Assembly: GCF_000296695.1 (NCBI RefSeq)
Contig: NZ_BAFK01000018.1
Location: 1-64,000 of the forward strand
Origin: Rheinheimera nanhaiensis E407-8
GTDB lineage: Bacteria > Pseudomonadota > Gammaproteobacteria > Enterobacterales > Alteromonadaceae
Length of the DNA stretch: 64,000 nt
Reading direction: 5' to 3'
The notes under the pieces are model-generated. The model saw only the letters and a list, made by a program, of their open reading frames with translations. It did no database searches and had not been told where the DNA came from. Of this stretch, positions 20,040-28,784 are shown in pieces. A program made the position numbers and the translations under genes. The stretch's first letter is position 1; each line of letters opens with the position of its first letter.

Positions 20040-20235
20040 CGAAATATCCTTGTTGGTTAAAAATCCATGCCAGTACCACACCAAAGCTGGCGTTATGCTG
20101 GCGTTGAAATAAAGGGCTATCGGCAAAACTGACGCCCTGCAGGTTATCGTAGCGGACAAAAGCCCCCAGCCACCGGCGTTTATGCTGCCAGGGCGTTAGC
20201 ATAAAACAGAACCGCATAATGCCAAAGCGGCGCAT
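20032..20235 (-). pseudogene. C-terminal remnant of an outer-membrane protein (MipA/OmpV-like)
   Basis: A 67-codon frame begins with an ATG that touches the stop codon of apeR. It reads like the last two strands of an outer-membrane barrel: RRWLGAFVRYDNLQGVSFADSPLF followed by ASFGVVLAWIF. The pattern fits the C-terminus of MipA/OmpV-type proteins. It has no signal peptide and is far too short for a full barrel (about 250 residues), so I read it as a fragment left by a deletion at the end of the pigment cluster. It overlaps the next gene's start by 8 bases. Confidence 0.45.
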
Positions 20236-21465
20236 CTAACCGCGCCACCGTTTAAAGATCAGTGACGTATTAATGCCACCAAAGGCAAAGTTATTACTCA
20301 TCACATAGTCGGTATCGAGCTCACGGCCACTGCCGCGGATATAGTCGAGCTCGGCGCAGGCCGGATCGACTTGCTGCAGATTCAGTGTCGGGGCAAACCA
20401 GTTGTCGCGCTGCATCATAATGCTGGCCCAGCTTTCAATGGCGCCACAAGCCCCCAGCGTATGGCCCAGATAACTTTTTAACGAGCTGATCGGCTGTTTG
20501 GCACCAAACACTCTGGCGGTAGCCAGGCTTTCGGCGATATCACCGCGGTCGGTCGAGGTACCATGAGCATTGACATAACCAATAGCGGATGCCGGTAAGC
20601 CAGCATCCTGCAATGCCAGCCGCATTGCTGTTTCCATGGTGCTGTCGGTCGGCTGGGTGACGTGTACACCGTCAGAGTTGGTGCCATAGCCGACGACTTC
20701 AGCGTAAATAGTAGCGCCGCGTGCCAGTGCGTGATCCAGTTGTTCCAGAATCAAGGTGCCGGCACCTTCGCCGATTACCAGACCATCGCGACCGGCATCA
20801 AAAGGCCTGGGCGTCAGCTTTGGCGTGCTGTTTTTTGTGCTGGTGGCGTACAGGGTGTCAAACACTGCCGCTTCGGTCGGGCACAGCTCTTCGGCGCCGC
20901 CGGCGACCATCAGCAGCTGCTTGCCATACTTTATCGCTTCGTAGGCATAACCAATACCTTGTGAGCCGGAAGTGCAGGCTGAGCTGGTGGTATGTACCCG
21001 GCCTTTAATGCCAAAAAATACCCCGACATTTACTGCCGTAGTGTGGCCCATCATCTGGATATAGCTGGTGGCCGTAACGCCGGTCATATCGCCGGTGGCC
21101 ATCATGCGGCCAAAGGCCAGTACCGGCTCAGTGCTGCCGGTGGACGAGCCATAAGCAATACCACAGCGGCCGTCTGTCAACGCCGGATGGTCTAGCAAGC
21201 CGGCATCCTGCAGCGCCAGTTCAGTGGCGCGGGTGGCCATTAAAGACACCCGGCCCATTGAACGGATTAACTTACGCGGATAGTGCGCTGGCTTCACAAA
21301 ATCGGTAACCGGTGCAGCCAGTCGGGTGCTCATATTGCTGTACAGATCCCACTCTGGCATTACCCTAACAGCGTTCTGGCCCTGTTGCAGCGCCTGTTTA
21401 AACTGCGGCCAGTTATCGCCCAGTGCCGTCACAACTGACATGCCGGTTACTACTACCCGCTGCAT
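20236..21465 (-). CDS. apeR: Aryl polyene beta-ketoacyl-ACP synthase (ApeR type)
   Basis: 409 residues, FabF-like ketosynthase. The Cys-His-His triad is complete: Cys164 in SSACTSGSQG, His301 in NAHGTSTDRGD and His335 in YLGHTLGACG. By analogy with the E. coli/Xenorhabdus APE pathway, ApeR serves early elongation of the aryl starter while ApeO with ApeC extends the polyene. It is the last intact gene of the minus-strand cluster and overlaps apeQ by one base. Confidence 0.88.
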   Translation of the reverse strand: MQRVVVTGMSVVTALGDNWPQFKQALQQGQNAVRVMPEWDLYSNMSTRLAAPVTDFVKPAHYPRKLIRSMGRVSLMATRATELALQDAGLLDHPALTDGRCGIAYGSSTGSTEPVLAFGRMMATGDMTGVTATSYIQMMGHTTAVNVGVFFGIKGRVHTTSSACTSGSQGIGYAYEAIKYGKQLLMVAGGAEELCPTEAAVFDTLYATSTKNSTPKLTPRPFDAGRDGLVIGEGAGTLILEQLDHALARGATIYAEVVGYGTNSDGVHVTQPTDSTMETAMRLALQDAGLPASAIGYVNAHGTSTDRGDIAESLATARVFGAKQPISSLKSYLGHTLGACGAIESWASIMMQRDNWFAPTLNLQQVDPACAELDYIRGSGRELDTDYVMSNNFAFGGINTSLIFKRWRG

Positions 21466-22187
21466 CAGACTAAGCCGCCATTAACCGAAATAACCTGCCG
21501 CGTAATATAAGCAGCCGGTTCAGAGCATAAAAATGCCACGGTAGCGGCGACTTCTGCCGCACTGCCCGCGCGGCGTAGCGGGATCATTTTCATTAGTTCT
21601 TCCTGCGCCACGTCTTGCAGCATATCAGTATCTATTAAGCCCGGTGCTACGCAATTTACGGTGATTTTGCGTTTTGCCAGTTCCAGTGCCAGCGCTTTGG
21701 TGGCGCCAATTAAGCCGGCTTTTGACGCACTGTAATTGACCTGCCCCCGGTTGCCGGCAATGCCCGACACTGAGGCGATAGTTACGATGCGGCCACCACT
21801 GCGCAGTTGTATCATTGGCATGACCAGCGGCTGCAGTACATTGTAAAACCCGTCCAGATTAGTGTGGATCACGCTGTCCCAATCGTCTTCCGTCAGCGCC
21901 GGAAAAGCACCGTCGCGGGTGATACCAGCGTTACACACTGCGCCATAATAAGCGCCGTAGCTGGCGATATCCTGCTCCAGAGCTGCCCGGGCCGCCGCGC
22001 GGTCAGCCACATCAAACTGTAACAGGCTGGCATGGCGGCCTAAAGCCCGGATCTCGGCCACCACAGCCTCAGCACTGGCGCGATCACTGCGACAATGCAC
22101 CGCAATGGCAAAACCATCTTTGGCCAGTTGCAGGGCGATAGCTTTACCAATGCCACGGCCAGAGCCGGTGACTAATACTCGTTTCAT
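21465..22187 (-). CDS. apeQ: Aryl polyene 3-ketoacyl-ACP reductase (FabG-like)
   Basis: 240 residues from ATG 22187 (GGAG upstream, two bases after the apeP stop). Short-chain dehydrogenase with the NADPH motif TGSGRGIGKAIA, NAGITRDG, catalytic Ser in IASVSGIAGN and YSASK. Reduces the beta-keto group after each condensation of the polyene. Confidence 0.9.
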   Translation of the reverse strand: MKRVLVTGSGRGIGKAIALQLAKDGFAIAVHCRSDRASAEAVVAEIRALGRHASLLQFDVADRAAARAALEQDIASYGAYYGAVCNAGITRDGAFPALTEDDWDSVIHTNLDGFYNVLQPLVMPMIQLRSGGRIVTIASVSGIAGNRGQVNYSASKAGLIGATKALALELAKRKITVNCVAPGLIDTDMLQDVAQEELMKMIPLRRAGSAAEVAATVAFLCSEPAAYITRQVISVNGGLV

Positions 22188-22189
22188 CG

Positions 22190-22642
22190 TTACTCCGTTA
22201 ACCAAACCCGGTAATCTTCCGGTTCAAATACATTAAGTTTGGCGTTTACCAGCACCTCGCCGTGCTGCGAAATCTGGCAGTCAAATACGCTAAGGCCCGA
22301 CTCGTCCATCACCACTTTAGTGACACTAACATTAAGTTCTGCGCCTTCAGCAAAGGCCGGCACTGCAGGTTGATATTTACGACAGCCGAGCAAAAAACCT
22401 AAGCGTACACTGTCACCTGCCGCCAGCTTATGTGCTCCGGCATAGGCGGCAATAGTCTGCGCCATATACTCGATACCGACATAGGCCGGCACTGAGCGGC
22501 TGGCAGCGTCAAAAAATGCACTGCCGGCACTGATATTCACTTTACATACCGCATGCTCGGTGCCGGCTTCGATAAAATGGTCCAGCAGGATCATCGGCTG
22601 CGCATGGGGCAATATCTGCTCTATCGGATAACCCGTTATCAT
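22190..22642 (-). CDS. apeP: Aryl polyene dehydratase subunit (ApeP type)
   Basis: 150 residues with a hotdog fold. It resembles the 3-hydroxyacyl-ACP dehydratases of APE clusters (QILPHAQPMILLDHF...YVGIEYMAQTIAAYAGAH). In characterised systems ApeI and ApeP form a heterodimer, and a matching apeI is at 32.1 kb. Overlaps apeO by four bases. Confidence 0.87.
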   Translation of the reverse strand: MITGYPIEQILPHAQPMILLDHFIEAGTEHAVCKVNISAGSAFFDAASRSVPAYVGIEYMAQTIAAYAGAHKLAAGDSVRLGFLLGCRKYQPAVPAFAEGAELNVSVTKVVMDESGLSVFDCQISQHGEVLVNAKLNVFEPEDYRVWLTE

Positions 22643-23826
22643 GCTGTAGTTCCTAAAATTACTGCAACATTATTGCCACCAAAGGCAAAAGAACTGGATA
22701 AACAATAACGTAGCTGTTGTTGCTGGCCCTGTTGTACCAGCTTAAGCTGTGGTAACTGCGGGTCAGCTGCGTTATCCCAACAATGCGGGATCAAATAATG
22801 CTGTGGATTATAGTCGGACAACATCAGCCAGCAAAGCGCGGCTTCAAGTGCACCGGCGGCGCCCAGTGTGTGGCCGGTCATCCCTTTGCTGGAACTGGCA
22901 GCCACCTGCTGCAGGCCCAGTGTTGCCAAAGCGGTACTTTCCATACTGTCGTTAAGCGCTGTCGCCGTGCCGTGCAAGTTAATATAATCCAGTTGCTGCG
23001 CGCTAATGCCGGCGCTTTGGCAGGCCTGGTTAATTGCCGCTATTGCGCCCAGCCCGTCTGGCTGCGGAGCCGACATATGGTGAGCATCGCTGCTGGCACC
23101 ACCGCCGAGCAAGGCAATGCCGCTGTTACCGCGCTGCATAACAAATAACACGGCCGCTTCGCCAATATTGATACCATCGCGATTGGCACTAAAGGGCTGA
23201 CACAGGCCGGCCGATACGGCTTCCAGCGCGGAAAAACCGCGCAACGTCAGCTGACATAATGAATCGACACCACCTACGATCACCGCATCTGCCAGGCCGG
23301 CTTGCAGCAGGCTTTGCGCGCTGAGTAGCGCCCGGGCGCTGGATGAGCAGGCTGTAGATATGGCATAAGCCGGCCCACGGACATCAGCCAGCCAGCTGAT
23401 AAATTCGGCCGGTGCCGCCATTTCCTGCATCTGATAATCAAAATCCGGCGCAAACTGCTGCTGTTGCATCTGTAGCGCTAAGGCCTGCTCGCCTTCAGCA
23501 ATACCTGAAGTGCTAGTGCCAATAATAACGCCAATGCGTTCAGCACCAAACTGGCTGCGCAAAGCACTAACCTCGCTGGCAATCTGGCTAAAGGCGAATG
23601 CCGCCAGCTGGTTATTGCGGCTACGATAACGCGCTGGCCAGGCGCTGTAGTCAGGCAATGCCGCCCTGACTTCACCAACTATGACACTCTGGCCTGCGGT
23701 CAGTAAATCGGTGCGCGCTCGCATACCGGCGCGGCTGGCGGCAACGGTATTGTGCCAGACTTCGCTTTTGCTGTTGCCTAATGCGCAGCACAGGCCAAGT
23801 GCGCTTAAGCGGCTAAACGTTGTCAT
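22639..23826 (-). CDS. apeO: Aryl polyene beta-ketoacyl-ACP synthase (ApeO type)
   Basis: 395 residues. Cys160 in ISTACSSSARA, His285 in NLHGTATALNDS and His319 in MTGHTLGAAG form the decarboxylating Claisen triad. In known APE systems ApeO is the active KS that pairs with the KS-like length factor ApeC (present at 35.6 kb) to extend the polyene with malonyl units. The ATG overlaps the lipoprotein gene stop by four bases. Confidence 0.88.
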   Translation of the reverse strand: MTTFSRLSALGLCCALGNSKSEVWHNTVAASRAGMRARTDLLTAGQSVIVGEVRAALPDYSAWPARYRSRNNQLAAFAFSQIASEVSALRSQFGAERIGVIIGTSTSGIAEGEQALALQMQQQQFAPDFDYQMQEMAAPAEFISWLADVRGPAYAISTACSSSARALLSAQSLLQAGLADAVIVGGVDSLCQLTLRGFSALEAVSAGLCQPFSANRDGINIGEAAVLFVMQRGNSGIALLGGGASSDAHHMSAPQPDGLGAIAAINQACQSAGISAQQLDYINLHGTATALNDSMESTALATLGLQQVAASSSKGMTGHTLGAAGALEAALCWLMLSDYNPQHYLIPHCWDNAADPQLPQLKLVQQGQQQQLRYCLSSSFAFGGNNVAVILGTTA

Positions 23827-24395
23827 AACAGCTCCTGCAGTAACGTAGTGATCTGCAACTGGTAGCCCGCGCTACTAAGCTCAATCTGGCTGCCGGGCAG
23901 CAGTTGTCCGGCCTGTTTGATGCTGAGCAACACTGAGCCATCGCGGCGTACCAGCTGACGCAAACTGTCTTGCTGACGCAAACTAAGCTGTTGCAAGCGG
24001 CCGGCTATCAGTGACGGCTCCAACAGCGCCAGCTGCATTTCCGCCAACAGGCGGCGGGCAAATTCTGGCTGATCAAACGGCGGTATCCCCGATACGCGAA
24101 GCTGATGGCCATGGCTATATTGCAAACGCCATAATTCATGCCCCAGCGGCGATAAGGCCACCAACAAATAGCCATCGGGCTGTAACAGCGCCGTCAGTAA
24201 AAATTGGTGCTGGCGCTGGCCGTCTTGCCAGTGTAGCTGTTGCACCAATTGCTGCGGTGCGCCAGGCCAGTTGTCCAGTAACTGAAAATGGCCGCCATCC
24301 AGCGCCACCCAGCCCGCCTCAGGCGGCAGCCGCCATTGCTGGCAAGCGCTTAGTAGCAACAGGCAAATGGCGAGTATTACTCGGCGTCCAGACAT
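23823..24395 (-). CDS. DUF3261 lipoprotein of the APE cluster
   Basis: 190 residues. Signal sequence RRVILAICLLLLSAC with lipobox LLSAC. The rest is beta-rich and Gln/Leu-rich (LLQPDGYLLVALSPLGHELWRLQYS), typical of the DUF3261 lipoproteins (ApeN type) found in pigment clusters next to the MMPL exporter and LolA-like carrier. Likely helps place the polyene lipid in the outer membrane. Overlaps the oxidoreductase gene by 19 bases. Confidence 0.8.
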   Translation of the reverse strand: MSGRRVILAICLLLLSACQQWRLPPEAGWVALDGGHFQLLDNWPGAPQQLVQQLHWQDGQRQHQFLLTALLQPDGYLLVALSPLGHELWRLQYSHGHQLRVSGIPPFDQPEFARRLLAEMQLALLEPSLIAGRLQQLSLRQQDSLRQLVRRDGSVLLSIKQAGQLLPGSQIELSSAGYQLQITTLLQELL

Positions 24396-25618
24396 AATTC
24401 CCTTAACACATTTAACCGCCGCTCCGGCTCTGCCACATAAGGGTTAGCCTGATCCCAGGCATAACCGGCCAGTATTGAGCTGATCATCGCCGTGACTTTT
24501 GCCTGGCGCTGACGGCTGAAAATCACATCCTGAAAGCGGCCGTCATACCAGGCCGTAACAAAAGCACGGAAGGTATCGATACCTTTGCGCAGTGGCTTAC
24601 TGTACTCGGTGTCCCAGTTGGGCTGCTCACCGTTAAGCTGACGCAGCACCAGCGGCACTGCCATCGCCGCTGAGCGCAGTGCTATGGTGACACCAGAAGA
24701 AAACACCGGGTCGAGAAACTCGCCGGCATTGCCCAATAACGCAAAGCGGTTACCGTGCAGGCTACGCACATTGGCAGCATAGCCGGTTAAACTTTGCGCT
24801 TCATTAACCGGTTCGGCCTGCGCCAGCAACTGTGCCAACTCGGGTGTTTGCTGCACATGCTGCCATAAGTTGTCAGCGGCACTGCGGCTGGCGTCGAAGC
24901 GCTGTTGCTTACCCACTACGCCCAGGCTGGCGCTGCCATCGCTAAACGGGATCAACCAGAACCAGACATCCGGCAAACTGGAGTGCACGGTGATCAGAAT
25001 TTTATTGCGGTCAAAGCGCGGATCACTGATGTTATCGCGGATATGACAAAAGCTGGCCTGACGCACCGGAAAATCGGATGGCTGCTCCAGATCCAACAAT
25101 TTTGGCAACACGCGACCAAAGCCGCTGCCATCCAGCACAAAACCGGCACTAAGCTGATACTGCCGGCCATTATCATCGCTGACTTGCAGTAATGCCTGCG
25201 CCGCGCCGGTTATATCCACCTGCTCTACTGTGACACCGTAACGAATTTGCAAGCCCTGCTCTGCAGCGGCGTCGGCCAGTATTTTATCAAAGGCGGCCCG
25301 CTTTACCTGAAAGGTAGTACCGGGGCCAGGGCTGAATTTGTCCGTAAAATCAAAAGCCGTACGAAAATCATTTTTTAAAAATGCCGCGCCGTTTTTAAAC
25401 TGAAAGCCATGCGCGGCAGCCTGTTGTTGCAGTGCTGGTTCCAGCCCGGCTTCGGCCAGAAATTGCATACAGTGTGGCAGCAGGCTTTCGCCAATACTAA
25501 AACGCGGAAAATGCTGTTTTTCGACACACAACACCTTTTTACCGGCCTTACGCAGCAAGGCACCGGCACAGGCACCGGACGGGCCGGCACCAATTATCAC
25601 GACATCAAAGTGTTCCAC
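24377..25618 (-). CDS. Flavin-dependent halogenase-like oxidoreductase
   Basis: 413 residues from a GTG with AGGAG upstream. FAD-binding GAGPSGACAGALLRKAG at the N-terminus; the family segment FPRFSIGESLLP (about residues 37-48); Lys75 in GFQFKNG, where phenolic flavin-dependent halogenases carry their catalytic lysine; and WFWLIP (219-224), an exact match to the WxWxIP halogenase motif. These suggest halogenation, perhaps of the aryl head or its carrier-bound precursor as in brominated xanthomonadins. Related non-halogenating oxidoreductases share parts of this pattern, so the activity is inferred. It sits inside the cluster, overlapping both neighbours. Confidence 0.75.
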   Translation of the reverse strand: MEHFDVVIIGAGPSGACAGALLRKAGKKVLCVEKQHFPRFSIGESLLPHCMQFLAEAGLEPALQQQAAAHGFQFKNGAAFLKNDFRTAFDFTDKFSPGPGTTFQVKRAAFDKILADAAAEQGLQIRYGVTVEQVDITGAAQALLQVSDDNGRQYQLSAGFVLDGSGFGRVLPKLLDLEQPSDFPVRQASFCHIRDNISDPRFDRNKILITVHSSLPDVWFWLIPFSDGSASLGVVGKQQRFDASRSAADNLWQHVQQTPELAQLLAQAEPVNEAQSLTGYAANVRSLHGNRFALLGNAGEFLDPVFSSGVTIALRSAAMAVPLVLRQLNGEQPNWDTEYSKPLRKGIDTFRAFVTAWYDGRFQDVIFSRQRQAKVTAMISSILAGYAWDQANPYVAEPERRLNVLRELCLDAE

Positions 25619-27872
25619 CAGAGACAGGCTCCTTCTGACTTAACAGGGTTAATAGTGGCGCCAGCAGGGCAGACAACGCAACGCCGGAAAAGACCGTAAA
25701 ACCAAAGCTGGCAACGGCCGGTGTCTGGCTGAAACTTAACATACCGAACGCCAGGCAACTGGTGGCAGCCGATAACAGCACCGCTTGCATTACTTCCGTC
25801 TTACGCAGGCTGGAAGTGAAAAACACCGCATAATCCAGTGCCAGCGCCAGCACCAACAACGCTGCCACCAGATTAAATACATTAAGTTGCTGTTGCCGCC
25901 ACAAACTAAAATACAGCGCCGCCCCTATCGCCAGCGTCAGCAGCAGGGCACTGGCCAGTGCAGCCTTAATACCGCGACGCCAGCTTAGCACCGCAATACT
26001 TAGCAGCAGCGCCAAAGCCAGCCAGATTAACAGCTGAACACGCAAATGCTGCAGGCTGCTATTGGCGTCGGCAATCGGATCCAACAGGTAGACCGCCGGC
26101 AGCTGCGCCAGCGCCTGCTTTAACCGCGCTGTATCGCTGACACCACGCAATAGCACTACTGCGGCGGTTTGGCCTTCAACACTAAAATGCTGCTGTAGCA
26201 GCGGTGAAGTAAAGTTGTCTGGTGTTAAATAGTCGCTGCGCGCTGCCGGCGCAGCTAACTGTAACTGTGTCAGGTAAGCCTGCACCGGTGCGCTTTGATA
26301 AGCCCGTTGCAATAATTGCTGGTGCAGTGCTTGTTGTTGTTGCGATGCCAGTTGCTGGCTTAGCCCTTGCCACTGCGTAAACCAACCCTGCTGTTGCCAC
26401 TGCGCCAACTGTGCCTGCAGTGCCTGCTCTTGTTGCAGCGCCTGCTGCGGCGTGTCGGCCAGCAGCACCAGAAAACGGCTATCCCACTGCTGGGCCCCCA
26501 GAGCGCGCACTTCAGCTTCCTGCTGCAGTAAACTGGCCGGACTTTGGCTGAACAAGCGGACATCGTCACTAAAGCGGCTCTGCAACAGTAATACTGTCAG
26601 CAATACCGCGCTAACGCCGATACCTGTCAGCCAGACCGGTTTGGCCGGTAAACCCTGATAGCCGTGGTTAATATAGCGGCAGCCCTGTTGCAACCAGTGG
26701 CTGTTGTGCAATTGTTGCGGTGCCAGCAGCAGGGGTAACAGCAGCCAGACGCTGATAAAGGCCACCAGCAGACCAGCGAGCATAAACAGCGCCACCTGTT
26801 GCAGCAAACCAAACGGCAGCCACAGCAACGCCAGATAGCCGAGCAAGGTGGTAAGCAGGCCCAGCGCCAGGCTGGGCAACATGGCGCTAAAGGCCGCTTT
26901 ACCCTGATTGGCAGCTAAGATACCGTGAAAGGAATAATCTATCGCGATGCCAATTAGCGTGGTGGCAAATACCAGTGCCAGTACATGCGGTTGTTCAAAC
27001 GCCAGTAACAGTGCCGCCAGGCCGGCAATCACCGCCGGCAGCAGTACCAGGCTGGCCAGCAGCAGTGGCCGGGCGCTGCGAAAACATAGCACTAACAGTA
27101 GCAAAATCGCTAACAGTGAGATGGCGCCATAAAACTGCATCTCAAAGCTGGCATTATCGGCCGCATGCACAGCATGAAACAACACGCCGCTGCGTGCCAG
27201 CTGCAATTGGAGCCATTGGCTTTGCAGTGCGGACAGTTGTTGCTGCAGTGCCTGGTGCAGCGCGCTGGCTGGTGCGCGGTCAAACGGGTCTGCTGCGGTT
27301 TCGCCGTACAATACGATGGCATCGCCCTGCCGTGTTTCAAACCAATGCTGTTGTAGTGTCAGGGTGCCTGCGCTTTGCTGCTCCATAAACTGTTGCGTCA
27401 GTAACAAGGGGTCCTGGCTTAAGGCGTTGCTTAGTAAAGGTGCCGGGCTGTATAACCGCTGCCAGGCAGCGTCGACTAAGGCCTGATACTGGCCCTGTTG
27501 CAGCAAGTCGCTGGCTTGCGCTGATAGCAGTAAAGACTGGTGCTGCTGATACTGTTGCTGCAGCTGTGTCAGCATAGCGCCCGGCTGGTACCAGCTTAGG
27601 CCACTGATGTTATGCTGCAGTAGCGCGCTGGCAGCGTCGCGCAGTTGTGGCAGCGGCAGGCCGGATAACTTAAGGGTCAGCTGCCGGCTGCTATTCACCT
27701 GTGATAGTAATTGTTGCTGCCAGGGTTCGGCGGCGGCAGGTAACAAGGCCGTGATGCTGCTGCTCCACTGCCGCTGTGGCAACTGCAGTAGCAGATAGGC
27801 CAGCAGGCACAGCACTAGCGCCAGCCAGCCGGATGCTGCCAGGCGGGGCAGCTTAGTCAAGGCTGGCCTCAT
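25605..27872 (-). CDS. MMPL/RND-type exporter of the APE cluster
   Basis: 755 residues with the two-times-six transmembrane layout of MMPL/RND exporters: one N-terminal helix, a large Gln-rich periplasmic domain (about 30-230), five or six helices (about 230-380), one more helix, a second periplasmic domain (about 420-600) and the last helix block. GIAIDYSFH and ALALDYAVFF are the usual Asp-containing proton-relay segments. Probably moves the lipid-linked polyene out of the inner membrane to the LolA-like carrier encoded upstream (ApeM role). Confidence 0.87.
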   Translation of the reverse strand: MRPALTKLPRLAASGWLALVLCLLAYLLLQLPQRQWSSSITALLPAAAEPWQQQLLSQVNSSRQLTLKLSGLPLPQLRDAASALLQHNISGLSWYQPGAMLTQLQQQYQQHQSLLLSAQASDLLQQGQYQALVDAAWQRLYSPAPLLSNALSQDPLLLTQQFMEQQSAGTLTLQQHWFETRQGDAIVLYGETAADPFDRAPASALHQALQQQLSALQSQWLQLQLARSGVLFHAVHAADNASFEMQFYGAISLLAILLLLVLCFRSARPLLLASLVLLPAVIAGLAALLLAFEQPHVLALVFATTLIGIAIDYSFHGILAANQGKAAFSAMLPSLALGLLTTLLGYLALLWLPFGLLQQVALFMLAGLLVAFISVWLLLPLLLAPQQLHNSHWLQQGCRYINHGYQGLPAKPVWLTGIGVSAVLLTVLLLQSRFSDDVRLFSQSPASLLQQEAEVRALGAQQWDSRFLVLLADTPQQALQQEQALQAQLAQWQQQGWFTQWQGLSQQLASQQQQALHQQLLQRAYQSAPVQAYLTQLQLAAPAARSDYLTPDNFTSPLLQQHFSVEGQTAAVVLLRGVSDTARLKQALAQLPAVYLLDPIADANSSLQHLRVQLLIWLALALLLSIAVLSWRRGIKAALASALLLTLAIGAALYFSLWRQQQLNVFNLVAALLVLALALDYAVFFTSSLRKTEVMQAVLLSAATSCLAFGMLSFSQTPAVASFGFTVFSGVALSALLAPLLTLLSQKEPVSGGTL

Positions 27873-28377
27873 GCTGCAAATCTATCGTCGTGCTATTGCC
27901 GTTGGTTTCCAGCAGCACAATTTGCTGCAGAGTACTGCCGCCACACAGGCGGATCTGCACAAACAACTTACTCAGCGGCGCCTGTAACGGTTGCAGCAAT
28001 TGACAGCCGCTGTCATCGTTGCTGAGAACAAAATGGCTGCTGATAAACTGATGCTGCTGTTGCAGCACCGCCAGCATCAGTTGGCCGACAAATTCACTAC
28101 CGGCAACGGCAACATACTGTTGTTGCTGCCACTGGCTGACACCGGCCGGGCTAACCTGCAATTTGCTGTCCACTGGCGTGGTGGTGTGCCACAGCAGTTG
28201 CTCGGCTTCAAGCTGAATATAACCGCTACTTTTCAGTGCAACCGGCAGGCCCTGCAATTGTTTGGTTTGGTTGAACTGCAGCTGGCCCTGCAACGGCTGA
28301 AAGCGCAGTTGCGGGCTGTCGTCCGCCTGAACGGGCAGCAGCAAACCAAGGAGTAACATTGCGTAAATTCGCATCAT
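27853..28377 (-). CDS. LolA-like outer-membrane lipoprotein carrier of the APE cluster
   Basis: 174 residues with signal peptide (MMRIYAMLLLGLLLPVQA). The mature part is a LolA-type half-barrel: RFQPLQGQLQFNQTKQLQGLPVALKSSGYIQLEAEQLLWHTTTPV and further strands. It likely ferries the polyene lipid across the periplasm from the MMPL exporter to the outer membrane (ApeL role). ATGA overlap with the thioesterase gene upstream and a 20-base overlap with the exporter gene. Confidence 0.8.
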   Translation of the reverse strand: MMRIYAMLLLGLLLPVQADDSPQLRFQPLQGQLQFNQTKQLQGLPVALKSSGYIQLEAEQLLWHTTTPVDSKLQVSPAGVSQWQQQQYVAVAGSEFVGQLMLAVLQQQHQFISSHFVLSNDDSGCQLLQPLQAPLSKLFVQIRLCGGSTLQQIVLLETNGNSTTIDLQHEASLD

Positions 28378-28784
28378 GGTCGTGACAGCCCAAGTTTGTC
28401 AAACAGCACCGCCGGGCTTTCATAGCACATTTCCTTGCTGTTCATGTCGATAGCAACCTGGATGGTACTGGCTTTGGTCAGCTTTTTGCCGCTGGCGACA
28501 TCGGTGATTAGATAGTCTATTTTCAGCCGGTTTTGCCATTCTTTCAGCGTAGCGATAACTTTGATTTTATGCGCGAACAAGGCCGAACCGACATACTTGA
28601 TCTGCATATCAACAATAGGCCACATATAGCCCGACGCCGACATCTCGGTGTAGTCGTAATTAAAGCTGCGCAATAGCTCGCAGCGGGCCACTTCCAGATA
28701 CTTCACGTAGTGGCCATGCCATACAACCTGCATCGCATCGACATCAAAAAACGGCACATCAATAATGATTTCAGCGCTGCGCAT
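28374..28784 (-). CDS. apeK: 4HBT-type thioesterase of the APE cluster
   Basis: 136 residues, hotdog thioesterase of the YbgC/4HBT type: VPFFDVDAMQVVWHGHYVKYLE with the catalytic Asp of the D-x-x-x-V-W-H-x-x-Y pattern. Probably releases a stalled or finished acyl chain from the ACP. Overlaps the end of the ammonia-lyase gene by 14 bases. Confidence 0.83.
   Translation of the reverse strand: MRSAEIIIDVPFFDVDAMQVVWHGHYVKYLEVARCELLRSFNYDYTEMSASGYMWPIVDMQIKYVGSALFAHKIKVIATLKEWQNRLKIDYLITDVASGKKLTKASTIQVAIDMNSKEMCYESPAVLFDKLGLSRP

Noticed and set aside
24377-25618. Geranylgeranyl-reductase-type assignment for the APE flavoprotein
   Set aside because: The exact WxWxIP motif and the GESLLP/Lys75 pattern fit halogenase-type enzymes better, although activity is unproven.
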